Shown piece after piece: positions 46,893 through 59,505 of a stretch of 64,000 nt of DNA. How positions within the stretch are numbered: position 1 is the first letter of the stretch; each line of letters starts with the position of its first letter. Both the position numbers and the translations under genes were made by a program. The DNA is from Circinella umbellata. Taxonomy: Eukaryota > Mucoromycota > Mucoromycetes > Mucorales > Lichtheimiaceae. The notes beneath the pieces were generated by a model. That model saw only the letters and a program-made list of their open reading frames with translations. It was not told where the DNA came from and ran no database searches. The DNA lies in assembly GCA_025093555.1 (NCBI GenBank), contig JAIWNF010000053.1, forward strand, positions 124,001 through 188,000, read 5' to 3'.

Positions 46893-49119
46893 TTTTTTTA
46901 TATATGCAAAAGCCAAATATTATACACTGTTGGTCTTTTTTCTCCTTCTTCCCTTTCCACTTATTATTTTGGTAAGTGTTGAATTATGATAGTAATCAAC
47001 GACAGCTGTTCAATGATTTAAATTTGAGAAATGAGTGAAATTATGAAAAGTAAAATGTACAATTGAACAAATTAAAGTGAGTAGAACAAGAAAGTATATG
47101 AAAAAAAAGAAGAAAATAAAAGAAAAAGAAACAATCATAATTTTAATATATATTTGCTCTTACGCTCTCTTTCCATATTTAAAAATAGAAGATCAGGGGC
47201 TATAGGGCATACTAATACCCTCATCAATATGATGGCTCTATATTTTTTCGTAAACTATATATTTTATATGGGAAGATACATTCATTATCAATATTACCTG
47301 TTGGGTTTGTTGAAAACTTGTCCTTTTTTTCATGTCGTTACACAACAAATGTTGCTTGATGAACTGGATTTTTACCTTTATATCATTAAAATAAATATTC
47401 GCTTTATTAGTTATCATCAATTTAATCTTAATTTCAACCATGTTCTAATTTCATATTATATATTTGTATACCTATCGTGCTAGAGCATAACTCTTTTTAT
47501 TTTAATTAACAAATAAAAAGCAGAAGTGTATATGCTAGTATCTTCAGGGGAAAATAATTTATGTTGAAAGGATTTTCAAAGATTTGCTTTATCGCGTTTT
47601 TCCCTTAATAATTTCGCAGCTCTCCGATTATTGCTAAGGAACATTAAATATTTTTAAACAATTTGCTTTTATTTGTACCATGTGTTGGTTAGAATATTTA
47701 GCCTAATACGTTCAGGTATTGGATGAATAGAAATAGAAGTATTAAGCTTATCAAATTACTCACGTGGAAAATTTTCCTCTGATAGTCTAATTCTTTTGTT
47801 TAATCATATGTCTCAACATTGTTGATGATGCTAATTTGGCGTTTGGTGAGTAACCGTGAAAAACGGTTTCATGCAGCAAGAAGGGGTCTTCTTTTTTTTT
47901 TTTGAAAAGAAAGTTTCATTCCATATCAAAAACTTGAATTCCATCTAAAACACGTTTTCTTTGTATAATATAGTTTATTAGCCTAGTAAACGAACGGGTA
48001 GCTTATGAATCTAAATGATAAAGAGAGAATAAATAAGTAGAAGAAGATTTGGGAAAGATAAGAAATATGTGTGCGTTTTTCACTTTCTGCAAGCCAATTC
48101 GAATAAATAGATATACTTCTTTCATTTGAAGTATCAGCGTCATTTTATTCAAGTATAATTTTTTTTATTTTATGATTTGTGTTTAGTATTTATATCGAAG
48201 CTAGATATGAGATATACGTAATCTCATCACTTGAAATAACTTTAATAAGTTTTTCGGTTAATTAAACAAGCGAAAGTAATGTTTCAGCACCAACGGAAAT
48301 GTTGCAATACCATTTTGGAGCTTATGCTTCTCAAGTTGGTTTTATTAGGACCTTTCAGTATCTTATTTCAAAAGTATTTAATCATCGAATGTACTCGAAA
48401 AAAAAAGTAAAAACTGCTTTTTTTTTTAATAAAGTTTTTTATTGTCATGAATTTTATTATTATATGAGATAATTATACCACCCAGAGCCTTCAATAAAAT
48501 AAAAAAGCCATATGGTAATCATTATTGTTAAAGGTTGTACTCAGTCTAATAATTTTGATTACCGTGTTGTTGGAAAAAAGGACATCATGTAATATATACT
48601 TTTATGTACATACAGCATATCACGCGTCAAGAAGATTGGAGCGCTTTTATTTTTATAGCATTTCTGTTTTTTATTTCTCTTTCCTTCAAATGCTACGCCT
48701 ATCATAATACCAACTCAATTTTGTTGTTTAAAAATGCACATCGGCGTAATGTTTGTGCGCCATTCTTTATTTTTTGCTTTTATTCTATTAGAATTCTATT
48801 ATTGAGCATTTATCAAATAATAATAATAGTAAGAGTGACTCACAAACATAGCATCACTAACATAACGACATGCCTGACTTCGGGACTTATTACATAAAGC
48901 CCAACCCCACAAATATACCATATAAAAACCCTTTCCCGCATTATCATAACTAAATTATATAAGTACAGACTTCAAACACACAGTGTTATATCATTGTTGT
49001 AAAGGTACTTTTAGAAAGATACTATCAAGAAAAGGAAAAAATAAAATATGAACTCATAAAGAAAAACCAAAGAAGAAAATGAAATGCCGTTGATGTTAGT
49101 CGAAGTAAAATGTACAGCT
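46893..49119. other. Intergenic region upstream of the PAK gene
   Basis: AT-rich with no supported gene on either strand. Open frames near 47154-47483 are low-complexity Phe/Tyr/Ile translations. Confidence 0.5.
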
Positions 49120-52100
49120 TCATTTTCTATCCAAAAAAATCCGAATTCTAAAAGATTGAAGGTCACCATATAAATCAGAATCCCATGGGACCTTGAAGCC
49201 ATTTGGCAGTCGTCGTCGCAGTAATTGTCCTAGATCAGCACGTTTCGGTTCAGGATCTGCATATCTTTTTAATAGTTCAGGAATATGTCGTGTTAATTTG
49301 TCGATCTTACTGTTCAAGTTGTGTGTCATTTTTATTTTGTGTTGCCCGTTCTTTTCTTGAGGACTCCCTAACCTGGATTCTCGTAGTACCACCACTTCTG
49401 GCTTCTCTTTTTTTCTACGTGCTTTGCATAATCCCCCCCCTTTCCACTCTCTCCTTCACCAGCAAAGGCCTTTTTTTCTTATTTTAAAACTTTATGGTGA
49501 CTCGTTTGTTGTTGTTGTTGTTGTTGTGGTTGCAAAAATTGAGTATCATTTTGACTTAACGAATCTACCATCATTTTACTCTCACTATTATCCATATCAT
49601 TAGCGCTGCCAATCTTGATCATTTCTATATTTGTCTTGTTCTCTCCTTGACGAATCTTGGTTACATACTTCGTACCCAATACACATAACACATGTTGATT
49701 GACAAAGGTGCTCCAATAAGAGAAATCCATTTTTTTTGTCGCATTGCTCGTGTGATTTTGGGTATGTTAAAAAAGGCACCAAATATGGAAGGCTTGAACT
49801 TACAATCGTAAGCTTGCCTCTTGTTTGATATATAGCTATTGGGTAACCCAGCTGGTACACCAAATTTGTTGGAGAAAAGGTTGTACAATACGTCAATCTA
49901 TATATAAATAGCATGATCTTCTTTATCAACGCAGGAATATACGGCCCTTTGCTTTTGATGAGGAGCAAACAAAGAAACTGCTGCATGAGCAATAAAAGCA
50001 AGTGGTGCATATTAATAGACTGTTATTACTTCCTTTGCATCTTCGTCGTCTTCATCGTCGTCATTATCTTCCTCTTCTTTTTTGTCTTCTGATTTTGCAA
50101 AGTAATAAGAAGCAATAGCATCATACACTCGACCAGCTACTTGCCATTCATGGTCGTTGAGCTTTGTACCTTTGAATGAGGTATTTTTGATAGCTTCAAT
50201 ATTGACATCTTCACTTCACTTCCCTTGTCCAATAATTTTTTTAATAATCAAGACAAAAGCACGGATTTTACGTGTACTTGTTTTATTAGTACTCAAAGTT
50301 GCTTTTTCAATTTCTTCTTGCTCTTCATTATTCTCATCCAAATTCAAAGGATTTGATTTTTGAGCTGATTCTCAATTTAGTTGTCTGATTTTTGAAGTTT
50401 TTAATTAACAGTATCTGGTTCTATGCTATTAATCTTCCCGAGCTATCTTTAATAAAAAAAAATAGTTTGTCGGTACCTTTTACATATACATATAAACACA
50501 CAATAGAGTAATTGTAGAACATTGATAATTACTTTTTCTTCCCATTCTTCTAAGTTTGTCAATAAATTGTTAATGATAATAGCCTTCTGACCTCCCGCTA
50601 TTCCCCATTCTAGATTTTCAATGTAATGGTTCTTCATTCCCATTATATGCTCCTTGGTAAAAAGGTGCTCCGCATTTATTTTTTGTTCTTTTTGTTCTTT
50701 TCCCTTTTTCTCTTTCGAAAACTTGTTTCGTTTTTCAATAAATGCATACAGCCATCAGGGAGCTAGCGTTGCACGTAACAAAAGAGTAGATAAAACTTGT
50801 AAATCGCAATTATGTCGTTTACGACCCCAGAAGTTTTTGGTGTTTGTAAAGTATTCTCTCAACTCATTAGTAATGACACCCATAAAAGCAACAACATTCT
50901 GCTTGGTGGTAGTTCCGGTCCTTGTGATCATTTCTCGTAATGCCTTGAGATCTTGTCCTTCTTTAGATTCACGTACATTTTAATCCCACACAGCCTATTA
51001 ATAATACATGGTCAAGTATGTCAATAAACTAACCAAGAAAAAAAGCCAACACCAATCATATTTACATCGTCTATTACAAACTTACCTGATAAAAGATTAG
51101 AAAAATGTGCGAACGAATACACAAGATCAAGTTTTGGAAAATCTTTCTGTTTAGATATTGAGGATACCTGGATAAGTGTTGGGGAAGCGTTATTGTTGTA
51201 AGTGCCGAAATTAAAGTTTTCAACAGTCTTCTTGAAGTCAAATATATTTTGCTGGACCTTAACACTGCAGACGTTTGCAGTTTCATCTTTTTACTATTGA
51301 ATCTGTTAAGACCTTTGTTGTATTCGACAGTTGGGCGAAACATCTTGTAATCCATTCTTGTTCTTTAGTGATGTTTTTAAAAAAATCGGTGTAGTCAAGT
51401 TTTTCACGAAGGACACTTCTTAAACTAAATGTTATCGTCTCCGTAATTTTGACAGTTTTGTTGTTTCCTTATTATTATTATTGTCATCTTCATCATCCTC
51501 GCTATTTTCATCATCTTCTTCAATAGTTTGTTACGCACTACTACTACTACTACTACTGTTGCCACTCCCACTGTCAACTTGTTCGTTTTTATATTCCCCA
51601 AATACATTGCCCTATTCATTAATTTTTAAATATTTGCGAAATTCTTTAATCAGGTGATTCCCCTCTTCTTTGTAGACATCTACAATATCATAATCTTTGT
51701 ACACATTAATTCGATCCACAAATCAAGTCAAGGCAACATGAAGATGTAGATATTTGGGTAAAATATTATTCTGGATTATAAGAGCTAGAATGCCTTTAGG
51801 AAGTCTTTTCCCTCTTTTATGGTGTTTTGCAAATTACCAAGTGTTATACTGCTTTTTGTATTGCTTTAATATTGGAAAGTTTGTCGCTGATGATGGAACG
51901 TAATTTGTATCGAATGTCATTTAAGAAAAAACGAGGTTCTTTAAAGTGAAGATGATAAATTAAGAATATAAGCACAACGGGGGCTTTTATGATAATGAAG
52001 ATAAAACAAGAATATAAAAAAAATTGAGGTTCTTTAGCGTGAATACAATGTTTTATCAGTAGAGTCTTGATCGTGCGACAAGAGAGTTTTTTATTGGATC

Positions 52101-52134
52101 GCCAGATCAACATAATTGTTCTGGACCAAGACAA
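49120..52134 (-). pseudogene. Heavily broken large ORF of an unrecognised repeat-type family
   Basis: About 3 kb on the minus strand can be read as one protein in pieces, broken by many stops and frame changes. Coding-like blocks, in order from the right, include FKEPRFFLNDIRYKLRSI, EDDENSEDDEDDNNNKE, DFKKTVENFNFGTYNNNAS, DLKALREMITRTGTTTKQN, VAFMGVITNELREYF, LNDHEWQVAGRVYDAIASYY, an Asp/Glu run, NLFSNKFGVPAGLPNSYISN and ELLKRYADPEPKRADLGQLL. The codon texture, the acidic runs and the degree of decay suggest a former mobile or multicopy gene. I recognise no transposase, reverse transcriptase or other catalytic motif and do not name a function. No terminal repeats were found at either end. Confidence 0.55.
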
Positions 52135-54541
52135 TCAGAAAGTAAAATATAGATAATTATGCATCGGATCTAATAATAAGATCTAACGCTTTTTAATAAT
52201 TATGCAAAATGTTTGATTGGTTGTTGATATTAAGCTATGCTTGTTAATGTTTACGCATGTTGTGTTATTCTGTCAATTGTTTGTATACTACATACTACAT
52301 CATATAATAACATTAATACTGTGTTCAGATTTTATTGGTGTAATAGTAGCCATTTTTATATCATTAGCTTCGTGAGTTTTGTACTCTAGCTTTTATTTTC
52401 AAGAATAGGCAATTTATTTGAATAGTAACATTTACAAATAGAATATTTGACGTAGAATAAATGGATGTCACTTGCCAGCGAAGGTAAATCCAAAAGGTTT
52501 GTCCTTATTCCTGATACAGTGGGCCACTAAAATGAGGGACGCAGCAATTTTATTCTAACAAAGAAGTGTCACTGATTTCATTCATGTAACTATATTAAAG
52601 CGTGGCATACAAACGAGCAACATGATCTACGCAAAAATGATTCACAACAACATTTTTAGCTTTTCAACGTGAATTGATCAGCTTCTCTTATTACCTCCTA
52701 CCTTTCAAATTAACTCTTTACTAAACTCCTTCTAATTGATATTATATCCTCATTATCTTCTATGTATCCGCTCTCTATCTATACCTTTGACTCTCACGAT
52801 ACCATATCTTTCTTATCTCAAAAACCTTTTTTTTCACCCATTCACTGAGCATTATAGTGCATAAAAGCAGCTTAAAATACAGTAAGTTTAATCAAGACAA
52901 GCATTCCAAGTATAGAAACATATTTAAATTGAAATCTTTTAAACGGAAAATGATGCCAAAAGCTTATTTCCTATTACTTTATACATTTGAAGGGAAATGC
53001 ATTTAAGTCACATTTTCCATAGATGGAAGGCGTTACGTGACAGACAGAGACCCTAAAGGCGCTTCTCAAAGCTCGTTATAAAACGCCCAAAAAAGGGGAA
53101 TGTTACACAGGGGAAGGGGGTAGATCGATGTTTATTAACGTGAAAAGACTGAGAAAAAGGCATAATTTACCTCCACCCCCTCCTTTTTTTTAAAAAAATA
53201 GGATGTCTCTCCAAATTCTAATATTTCCGGATAGTCTTTCCGAGAAAAAATATTGTGGTCATCATTTTTTCTTTTCTATTCTTTTCTTTTCTTTTTCTTT
53301 ATTTTTTTTTTGGGGGGGAGGGGGAAAGTGAGGGAAAAGGGGAAGAGAAAAGACGAGCAGCATCTTTTTTTTAATAATAATAATATATAATATAACGCTT
53401 TTTCAATTAGTGTATAACGTGACATCTTAATGAGCAAATGTTTTGGTTTTGGAAAAAATGTGTCTGTGGGGGGATTTAAAAGCAAAAAAAAAAAAAAAAG
53501 GTTGCTTCCCGGTCTAAGCATAAATAACATATTCTGAAGAAAATGCTTGAATGACAGCACACAGCTTGCGTTTTTTTTTTAGTTGAGTAAACTTAAATAG
53601 CAACAAAACGCCACATAATACATCACATTTACTTCTGCGTAATGTTCCTCGGTTGACTTGAACAGTTAATTAAAAAAAGATTGTAATAGAATTTATTGGT
53701 CATATTAAAGATTGCTACTCAGTAATCAATACTAATAAAAATAATTAAAAATATGCCAAGTGATTAGTGATAAGTCGTAAGGGTGATGGAGATGGAAGAT
53801 ATGGACAAAAAAATAAAAAACCCCATCCGTCATATCATTTTGCCCATGATATGCTGCCTGCTGCTTACTTGTTGGTGCTCCCCTGTCTACTACTCCTCTT
53901 CCTGTCCCCCACGCTATCCTGCCGTCCTCACAGACAACTGTAATCGTATATATAGTACATAAAGATAAATACACCATTTTGATACTTCAACTCCCCCCAT
54001 GCATAATCCATATATTGTCCGCCCGAAATTTATAAAGGTAATAAATAATAATTATAATCCATCAAAAAAAAAAAACCCCTTCCATCACCTTACTCTTATT
54101 ATATTCACCTCCCCCCCAAAAAAAAGCACTTTACTCCTTTTTTTTATTTATTTTTTTGCCGCTTGCTTTTTGAGCGCTCACTACTGCAGCAACACTTACT
54201 GGTAAAAGGTATAATCAGGCATCCAGCAAATAGAAACAGCGGCATCAAGCAGCAGCCCAAGTTGAAAAAAATTAGCCCTTTTTTTTTTATTTTATCTCAC
54301 TCCTAGATCTATTATATGAAAGTTTTCTTGATAGTTTTGTTTTTTCTTTTTCCTTTCTCTTTCTCTATCTTTCACCCTCTCACTTTACTTTAAATAACAA
54401 CTTATTCTTTCTTTGTATTAGTATCCCTCTCTTTTTTATTTATTTATTATTTTCTTTCGCCTTTTCAGTTTCTCCCTCTTACAAAAAAAAAACAGTATAA
54501 GAAAACCGAAAAGAAGGAAGGATCTTTTATTTATTATTTCC
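52135..54541. other. Intergenic region and STE12-like gene leader
   Basis: No gene is seen. The last 500 bases are a strongly pyrimidine-rich leader (long C/T tracts with T-runs and A-runs), typical of fungal promoters and 5' UTRs. Several homopolymers of 9-18 bases occur (for example near 53305 and 53485). Confidence 0.5.
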
Positions 54542-57418
54542 ATGGCGACGACGATACCCAACAAGATTCAACATCCTACGAGGAGTAGAGTTGGAGGGTT
54601 ACCCAACACGAAAACAGGAATAATTACTAGTAGCAACAGTACCGGTTCTATTGGATCGTCATCCACAACGACTTCGACTACAACAAATAATATACCAACA
54701 CCAACCAATAACAATACAACGGATCGCTTGGCTCAAATCGACGATTTAAAGTATTTTTTGGCTACAGCAACCGAAAACTGGGAGGAAAATGACGACGAAG
54801 AAAGTAACAATGGAATAACTACTTCGACTAACATTAAACGATTCCGTTTACCTACTGGTGAAGATATGTCATGCGTGCTTTGGAATGATTTGTTTTATAT
54901 TACTGGAACGGATATTGTTCGATCCCTCACTTTCCGATTTCACGCGTTTGGTCGACCTGTAGCGAATGCAAAAAAATTTGAAGAAGGAATATTTAGCGAT
55001 CTTAGAAACTTGAAGCCAGGAAATGATGCACGGTTAGAAGAACCTAAATCCGAATTACTGGATATGCTTTACAAGAATAATTGTATTCGTACCCAAAAGA
55101 AACAAAAGGTGTTTTATTGGTATTCTGTGCCACATGATCGTCTGTTCCTTGATGCCCTCGAACGGGATCTGAAGCGGGAGAAAATGGATATGGAGCCTAC
55201 CACTGTAGCCGTTGCGGAGCCTGCATCGTCGCTCTCCCTTGATTCGACGCAGGAGCTCTTTGATCAATTGAGAAAGAGTATGTCACTTTCGGCTGCAGCA
55301 ACAGCGCATGCGCTAGAAGATGAGACGGCTCGATGTACAGTTCCTCATGTACAACAAGGTATATAGCAAAAAAAATAACGACCAGCAATATACAAATAAA
55401 AACATAACCGATTTATTTTTATTTTCATATAAATTTATTTACTTATGTATATATACAATACAACAAAATAATTATATATAGGTATATGGGACTGGCTACC
55501 ACATCAACGCAATAAATCTGCTGCTGCTGCTGCTTCTCCTTCTACAACTGTCAGTAGTAACAAGCAGTCTACTATGCCATCGCCAATCCGTCGATCACGC
55601 GTAAATTCCGTCCCATCAACAGCAACATCTACCACAACAAATGGTACCGTCTGTGCTCGCCATCACCACCATCATCTGAATCACGCGGGACGCCCCTCAC
55701 CAAAAGCACCTATTCGACCTCGCGTACGAAGTCGTGCTACCACACCAAGTGCTTCGCCTGTTGCAAGACAACGGTTATCTTCTACTTTGGAAGGTCGTCA
55801 TGCTTATGCAAACATAACCAAACCAACAGCCTCATCTAATAATAAAATGACTGGCTCCTCGCAACAACAGCAGCCTATGGGCAGGGCCCCTGGTCGTCGT
55901 GATCAGCCATCTTCCCCAATTATTGCTTCTACTACTACCACTGGTGCTCGTCGTCAGTCATCCGATTCACCAAAATCACTCGACTCGAATACCCTCAAGA
56001 AAAAGAAGGCAATTTTTGGTGCATTGTCTCTTTTTGATGGATCACCAACGTATAAGCAACGTAGACGCCGTGCAGCTTCAACATCTTCAGGAGCAAATTC
56101 TATGGCTTCTAATAGCTCATTGGGAGGAGCCACGAGAACAGTGACTACACCAACAGCTGCTGCAGCCCCTTCGGTCCCTGTTCATCAGCATAAAAATACA
56201 ACAGATTCTCCTTATGCAATGATGCGTCCTCCTCATCTTCATCAGGGAGTAATAGACCCGTCAGTTACAAGTGGTGGTATTACCGCCACTCAGCAACGAC
56301 CCTCTCATCTTCATCATCATCAGTCTGCTCCATCGACTTTGACACATTATGATCTTAATAGCAACAATAACAGTCGCCTTGCAATGGCTGCTGCAGCTGC
56401 TGCTCCTGTTGGGTTTGTTTCGACACCTGGACCAGCATGCCAACAGCAACATCATCAACATCAGCATTGTTATCAACAACAAGAATCAACTTCTATTTGG
56501 CAATCAGCTGTTACTCCAACAGAAACAAAAATGGAGCCAGAACGGACTTATACTTGTCCCCAACCGTCTTGTGGACATATGTTCAAACTCCTTGAACATT
56601 TAGATCAACATTTACGCGCTCATGAGTTGGAACAACCTTTCATGTGTCCATTGTGTGGAAAAAGATTCACTCATTCGGAGTTTTTGATGGAGCATCAGCG
56701 CATAAATCATCAAGAAATGTTTAATAGTGCTTCAGTAGCAAATTTAAATGACTGTGCTTGTTCAACGTCTTCCCCAGAAACGACTTCTCCTTGGCACCAA
56801 ACGGCAGAAGCCGCGGTAGCTGCAGCAGCTGCAGCAATGTATACACCGGCTACAACAATAACATCACTACCTCCATTAACAGCACCCGGTCAATATCATG
56901 GTAGTAGTAGTGATGGTACGAGTAATGGCGATAGTCGATGTAGTACACTTAGCCCGATGTTGGATTTGGATCACTTTTATGAGTCGAATGTAACTGCAAC
57001 AGCAGCAGGACTCCAATTTAGGTCACGTACGAATTCATCTACTGAGGACGATTCAGCTTCTTCTCTTACTTCCTCACCTGCATCAGCTATTCATCTTAAC
57101 CAACAAACACAGCAGCAGTATTTCCCACATTATCATCACCCGCAGTTTATTAATGATGTATCAGATACAATGACACCATTTATGTTTAACGCTGACGATC
57201 ATTCATTTGCTCATCCACCGGTGACATTGTTTTCGTCATTCAAACCGGAATTGTTCCAACAGCAGCAATTACAACAGCAACAGCAACAGCAGCAGTTTTT
57301 TTCAGCTTCTTCGCCACCAGATAATGTTGGGTCATTTCCATATGATGGCGGATTTCAACATGATCAGCAATATACACCTTTCGTCGTACCAACCGATGTC
57401 TCCATGACAATGATGTAA
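54542..57418 (+). CDS. STE12: STE12-like transcription factor with two C2H2 zinc fingers
   Basis: A MAPK-responsive factor for mating and invasive growth in other fungi. Two exons (54542-55358 and 55482-57418) join in frame to 917 residues. The STE homeodomain-like region is at about residues 60-232: LKYFLATATENW, KRFRLPTGEDMSCVLWNDLFYITGTDIVR, FHAFGRPV, KKFEEGIFSDLRNLKPG, NNCIRTQKKQKVFYWYSVPHDRLFLDALERDLKREK and AVAEPAS. Two tandem C2H2 fingers lie at about 629-683 (YTCPQPSCGHMFKLLEHLDQ and FMCPLCGKRFTHSEFLMEH), the arrangement of filamentous-fungal SteA rather than yeast Ste12. The rest is disordered, with Ser/Thr/Pro, His/Gln and poly-Gln tracts and many SP/TP sites. An upstream PAK/MAPK pathway is the known regulator in the family; the Cla4-like kinase in this window is only loosely linked by position. 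Confidence 0.95.
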
Positions 57419-59390
57419 TAAGCATCGTGTCGATATACAAATATCTTTTTTTTTATTACCATACATAACAGCACAAAAAAAAAACTTTACATACAACAAC
57501 ATAACATTAACACATCCACTCTTTTTATTTTTATTTTTATTTTATTCGCTCTCATCGTCAGTTTATTCTTTTTCTTTATTATTCGCAATTTTCTTTTAGT
57601 TTATTATGATGTTTTTCTTTTTCTTTTGTATATGCATCCACCGTTTTGACACCTTCTTTTTATTTTATTCATGATTGACAGACATTCTTCCTCGTTTCTT
57701 TTTCCTTTTCTCTCTTATAAAAAAAATTGTCCCGTCTCCCCTTTTACCTTTCTAACCCCCATATCCCTATTTTATTTTATTTTTACCCCGCATTTCTCTC
57801 TCTATATCATGTTTGGCGCATTTCTTTTCTTTTATGTACATAAGCATTTTTTTCTCGCACCCCAAAACTTTTTCGTTTCTATTTTTCTCCATATATGCTC
57901 TCATCATGACCTGGCCATACGAAAAACAACAGTATAATCTTTTTTTTTCTTATTTTTATTTTTAGCAATTCAAAACATTGAGAAAGAGCCACCACCAACC
58001 TTTTTTTCTTTTTCTTTTTTCATATCACGATAATATTCTTATGACTTCACCATTAACAAATTTTTTATTATTATTATATTTCTTTGATTATCAAGAATCA
58101 TCAATAAACTTATTCTTTTATTACCTCCTTTTTTTCTCTTTCTATTTAATGCCGCAAAATGCCTCTTTTGTGTGTTGATGTATACATAATTTCCAGGGGT
58201 TTAAAGCGCTATTTTATGATCGCACTTCTGCTATTACGCGCCTTATACATATTTAGGAGAACGAAAAATAATAATATGCATTGTTTACCTGTCATAAAGA
58301 GAACGACGAGGAATCTGAGAAAAAAAAGTAATAATTAAGGGACATACCGGTGTTCTATGGTTATCCAAGCTTTTTATTTTTATTTTTCTACAAACCTTCT
58401 CGCTTTATACTTCAATTTTTTTTTCTTCGCCTTTACCGTAAGACCTTAAGCAGTTTTAATTTTTTAAAACTATTATGTGCCTAGCTTCAAAACATGAAAA
58501 ACCAGAGAATGCTATGCTTTCGAATAATTGAGACTTAATAATCAAAGAATTGTCATCCACATTACTCTGTTTTTGATATACACAATTTAAGTGTTATATA
58601 ATTCATAGTTACCTTAGTTTCAATCTTGTATATCATACTATAGAATTGATTATTTTGCCATAGTACCTTCTCTGTGTAGTAATGATCTTTTTTATAGCCG
58701 TTTTATTTGATCTACCAAACTTCCCAGATGTTTCCAAGTTTATGAGGGCGATCACCCAATTCTATTATCAGCACCAAAATTAATCAAAACCTCGGTACAG
58801 TTTGCTAAACACCTTTTTTGCTTGTATATGATTTAAGACAGTCTTGATATAAACTTAGTAGATCTGGAATATTTTTTTTTTCATTCTTCATTGATTATCA
58901 ATTAGATATAGAGAGGCGCGTTCGTTTGCAATTCAAAGTTTGTGTTAACAATAATGAAGGCAAACTTTTGCACATAATGACATTAACTATTGAAAGTTCA
59001 ATAACTAAATAAGTTTGACTATACTACGTAACTTGTGCATTTGCTCACACTGATAAGCGAGAAAAGTAATGTGCGTGCTATTTGAAATTGAAAAGCGACC
59101 TGCAGTGTTGACATGGTGATTGAAATATTTATCTTTCTCACGATCTGGAAAGGTTAATAAAAAAGAAATGATGGCCTCACGTGGACACCAGGATGGTGTT
59201 GCCATGGATGGTTAGAGGGGAATTAGCTGTATGTTTTTGGCATGAGCTAAATCACACCAATCGGGTATCAGGAAGAATTTGTCTTAAATGTTACAGTAGA
59301 AAAAAGCCGACAATCCTTGTTGGAAATCACTCATTCCTTTTTTAAGTTCATGTGGCATAACTAATCAAGGTCTTGGGGACTTTTCATGTA
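57419..59390. other. 3' flank of the STE12-like gene and intergenic region
   Basis: The first 700 bases are extremely T/C-rich, probably a 3' UTR and beyond. One minus-strand ORF at 59005-59205 is listed separately. Nothing else is supported. Confidence 0.5.
59005..59205 (-). CDS. Small ORF of 66 codons, doubtful
   Basis: The frame begins MATPSWCPREAIISFLLTF and continues with a balanced, gene-like amino-acid mix (NHHVNTAGRFSISNSTHITF, YQCEQMHKLR) unlike the low-complexity frames around it. No family is recognised. It may be a gene fragment or a short gene in the 5' flank of the amine oxidase, which is transcribed the other way. Confidence 0.25.
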   Translation of the reverse strand: MATPSWCPREAIISFLLTFPDREKDKYFNHHVNTAGRFSISNSTHITFLAYQCEQMHKLRSIVKLI

Positions 59391-59400
59391 TATAAATATA
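59391..59400 (+). promoter_or_regulatory. TATA-like element of the amine oxidase gene
   Basis: TATAAATATA lies about 105 bases before the ATG, followed by a long pyrimidine tract. Confidence 0.4.
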
Positions 59401-59505
59401 TAAGCAATATCTTAATTGCTTTTTTCTTTTTCTTTTTTTTCTTTTTCTTTTCATTTTATAAGCTCCTATATTCTTTTTTAACTTTTATTTCTCTTGGTTT
59501 CTATA

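Noticed and set aside
47154..47483. Plus 109-codon ORF, Phe/Tyr/Ile rich
   Set aside because: Composition follows base bias; no start context, splice pattern or motif.
56261..56603. ORFs on both strands inside the STE12-like gene
   Set aside because: Shadows of Gln/His/Ala-repeat coding sequence in the real frame.
57671..58178. Phe/Leu-rich plus ORFs after the STE12-like gene
   Set aside because: Translations of T/C-rich 3' flank with no other support.
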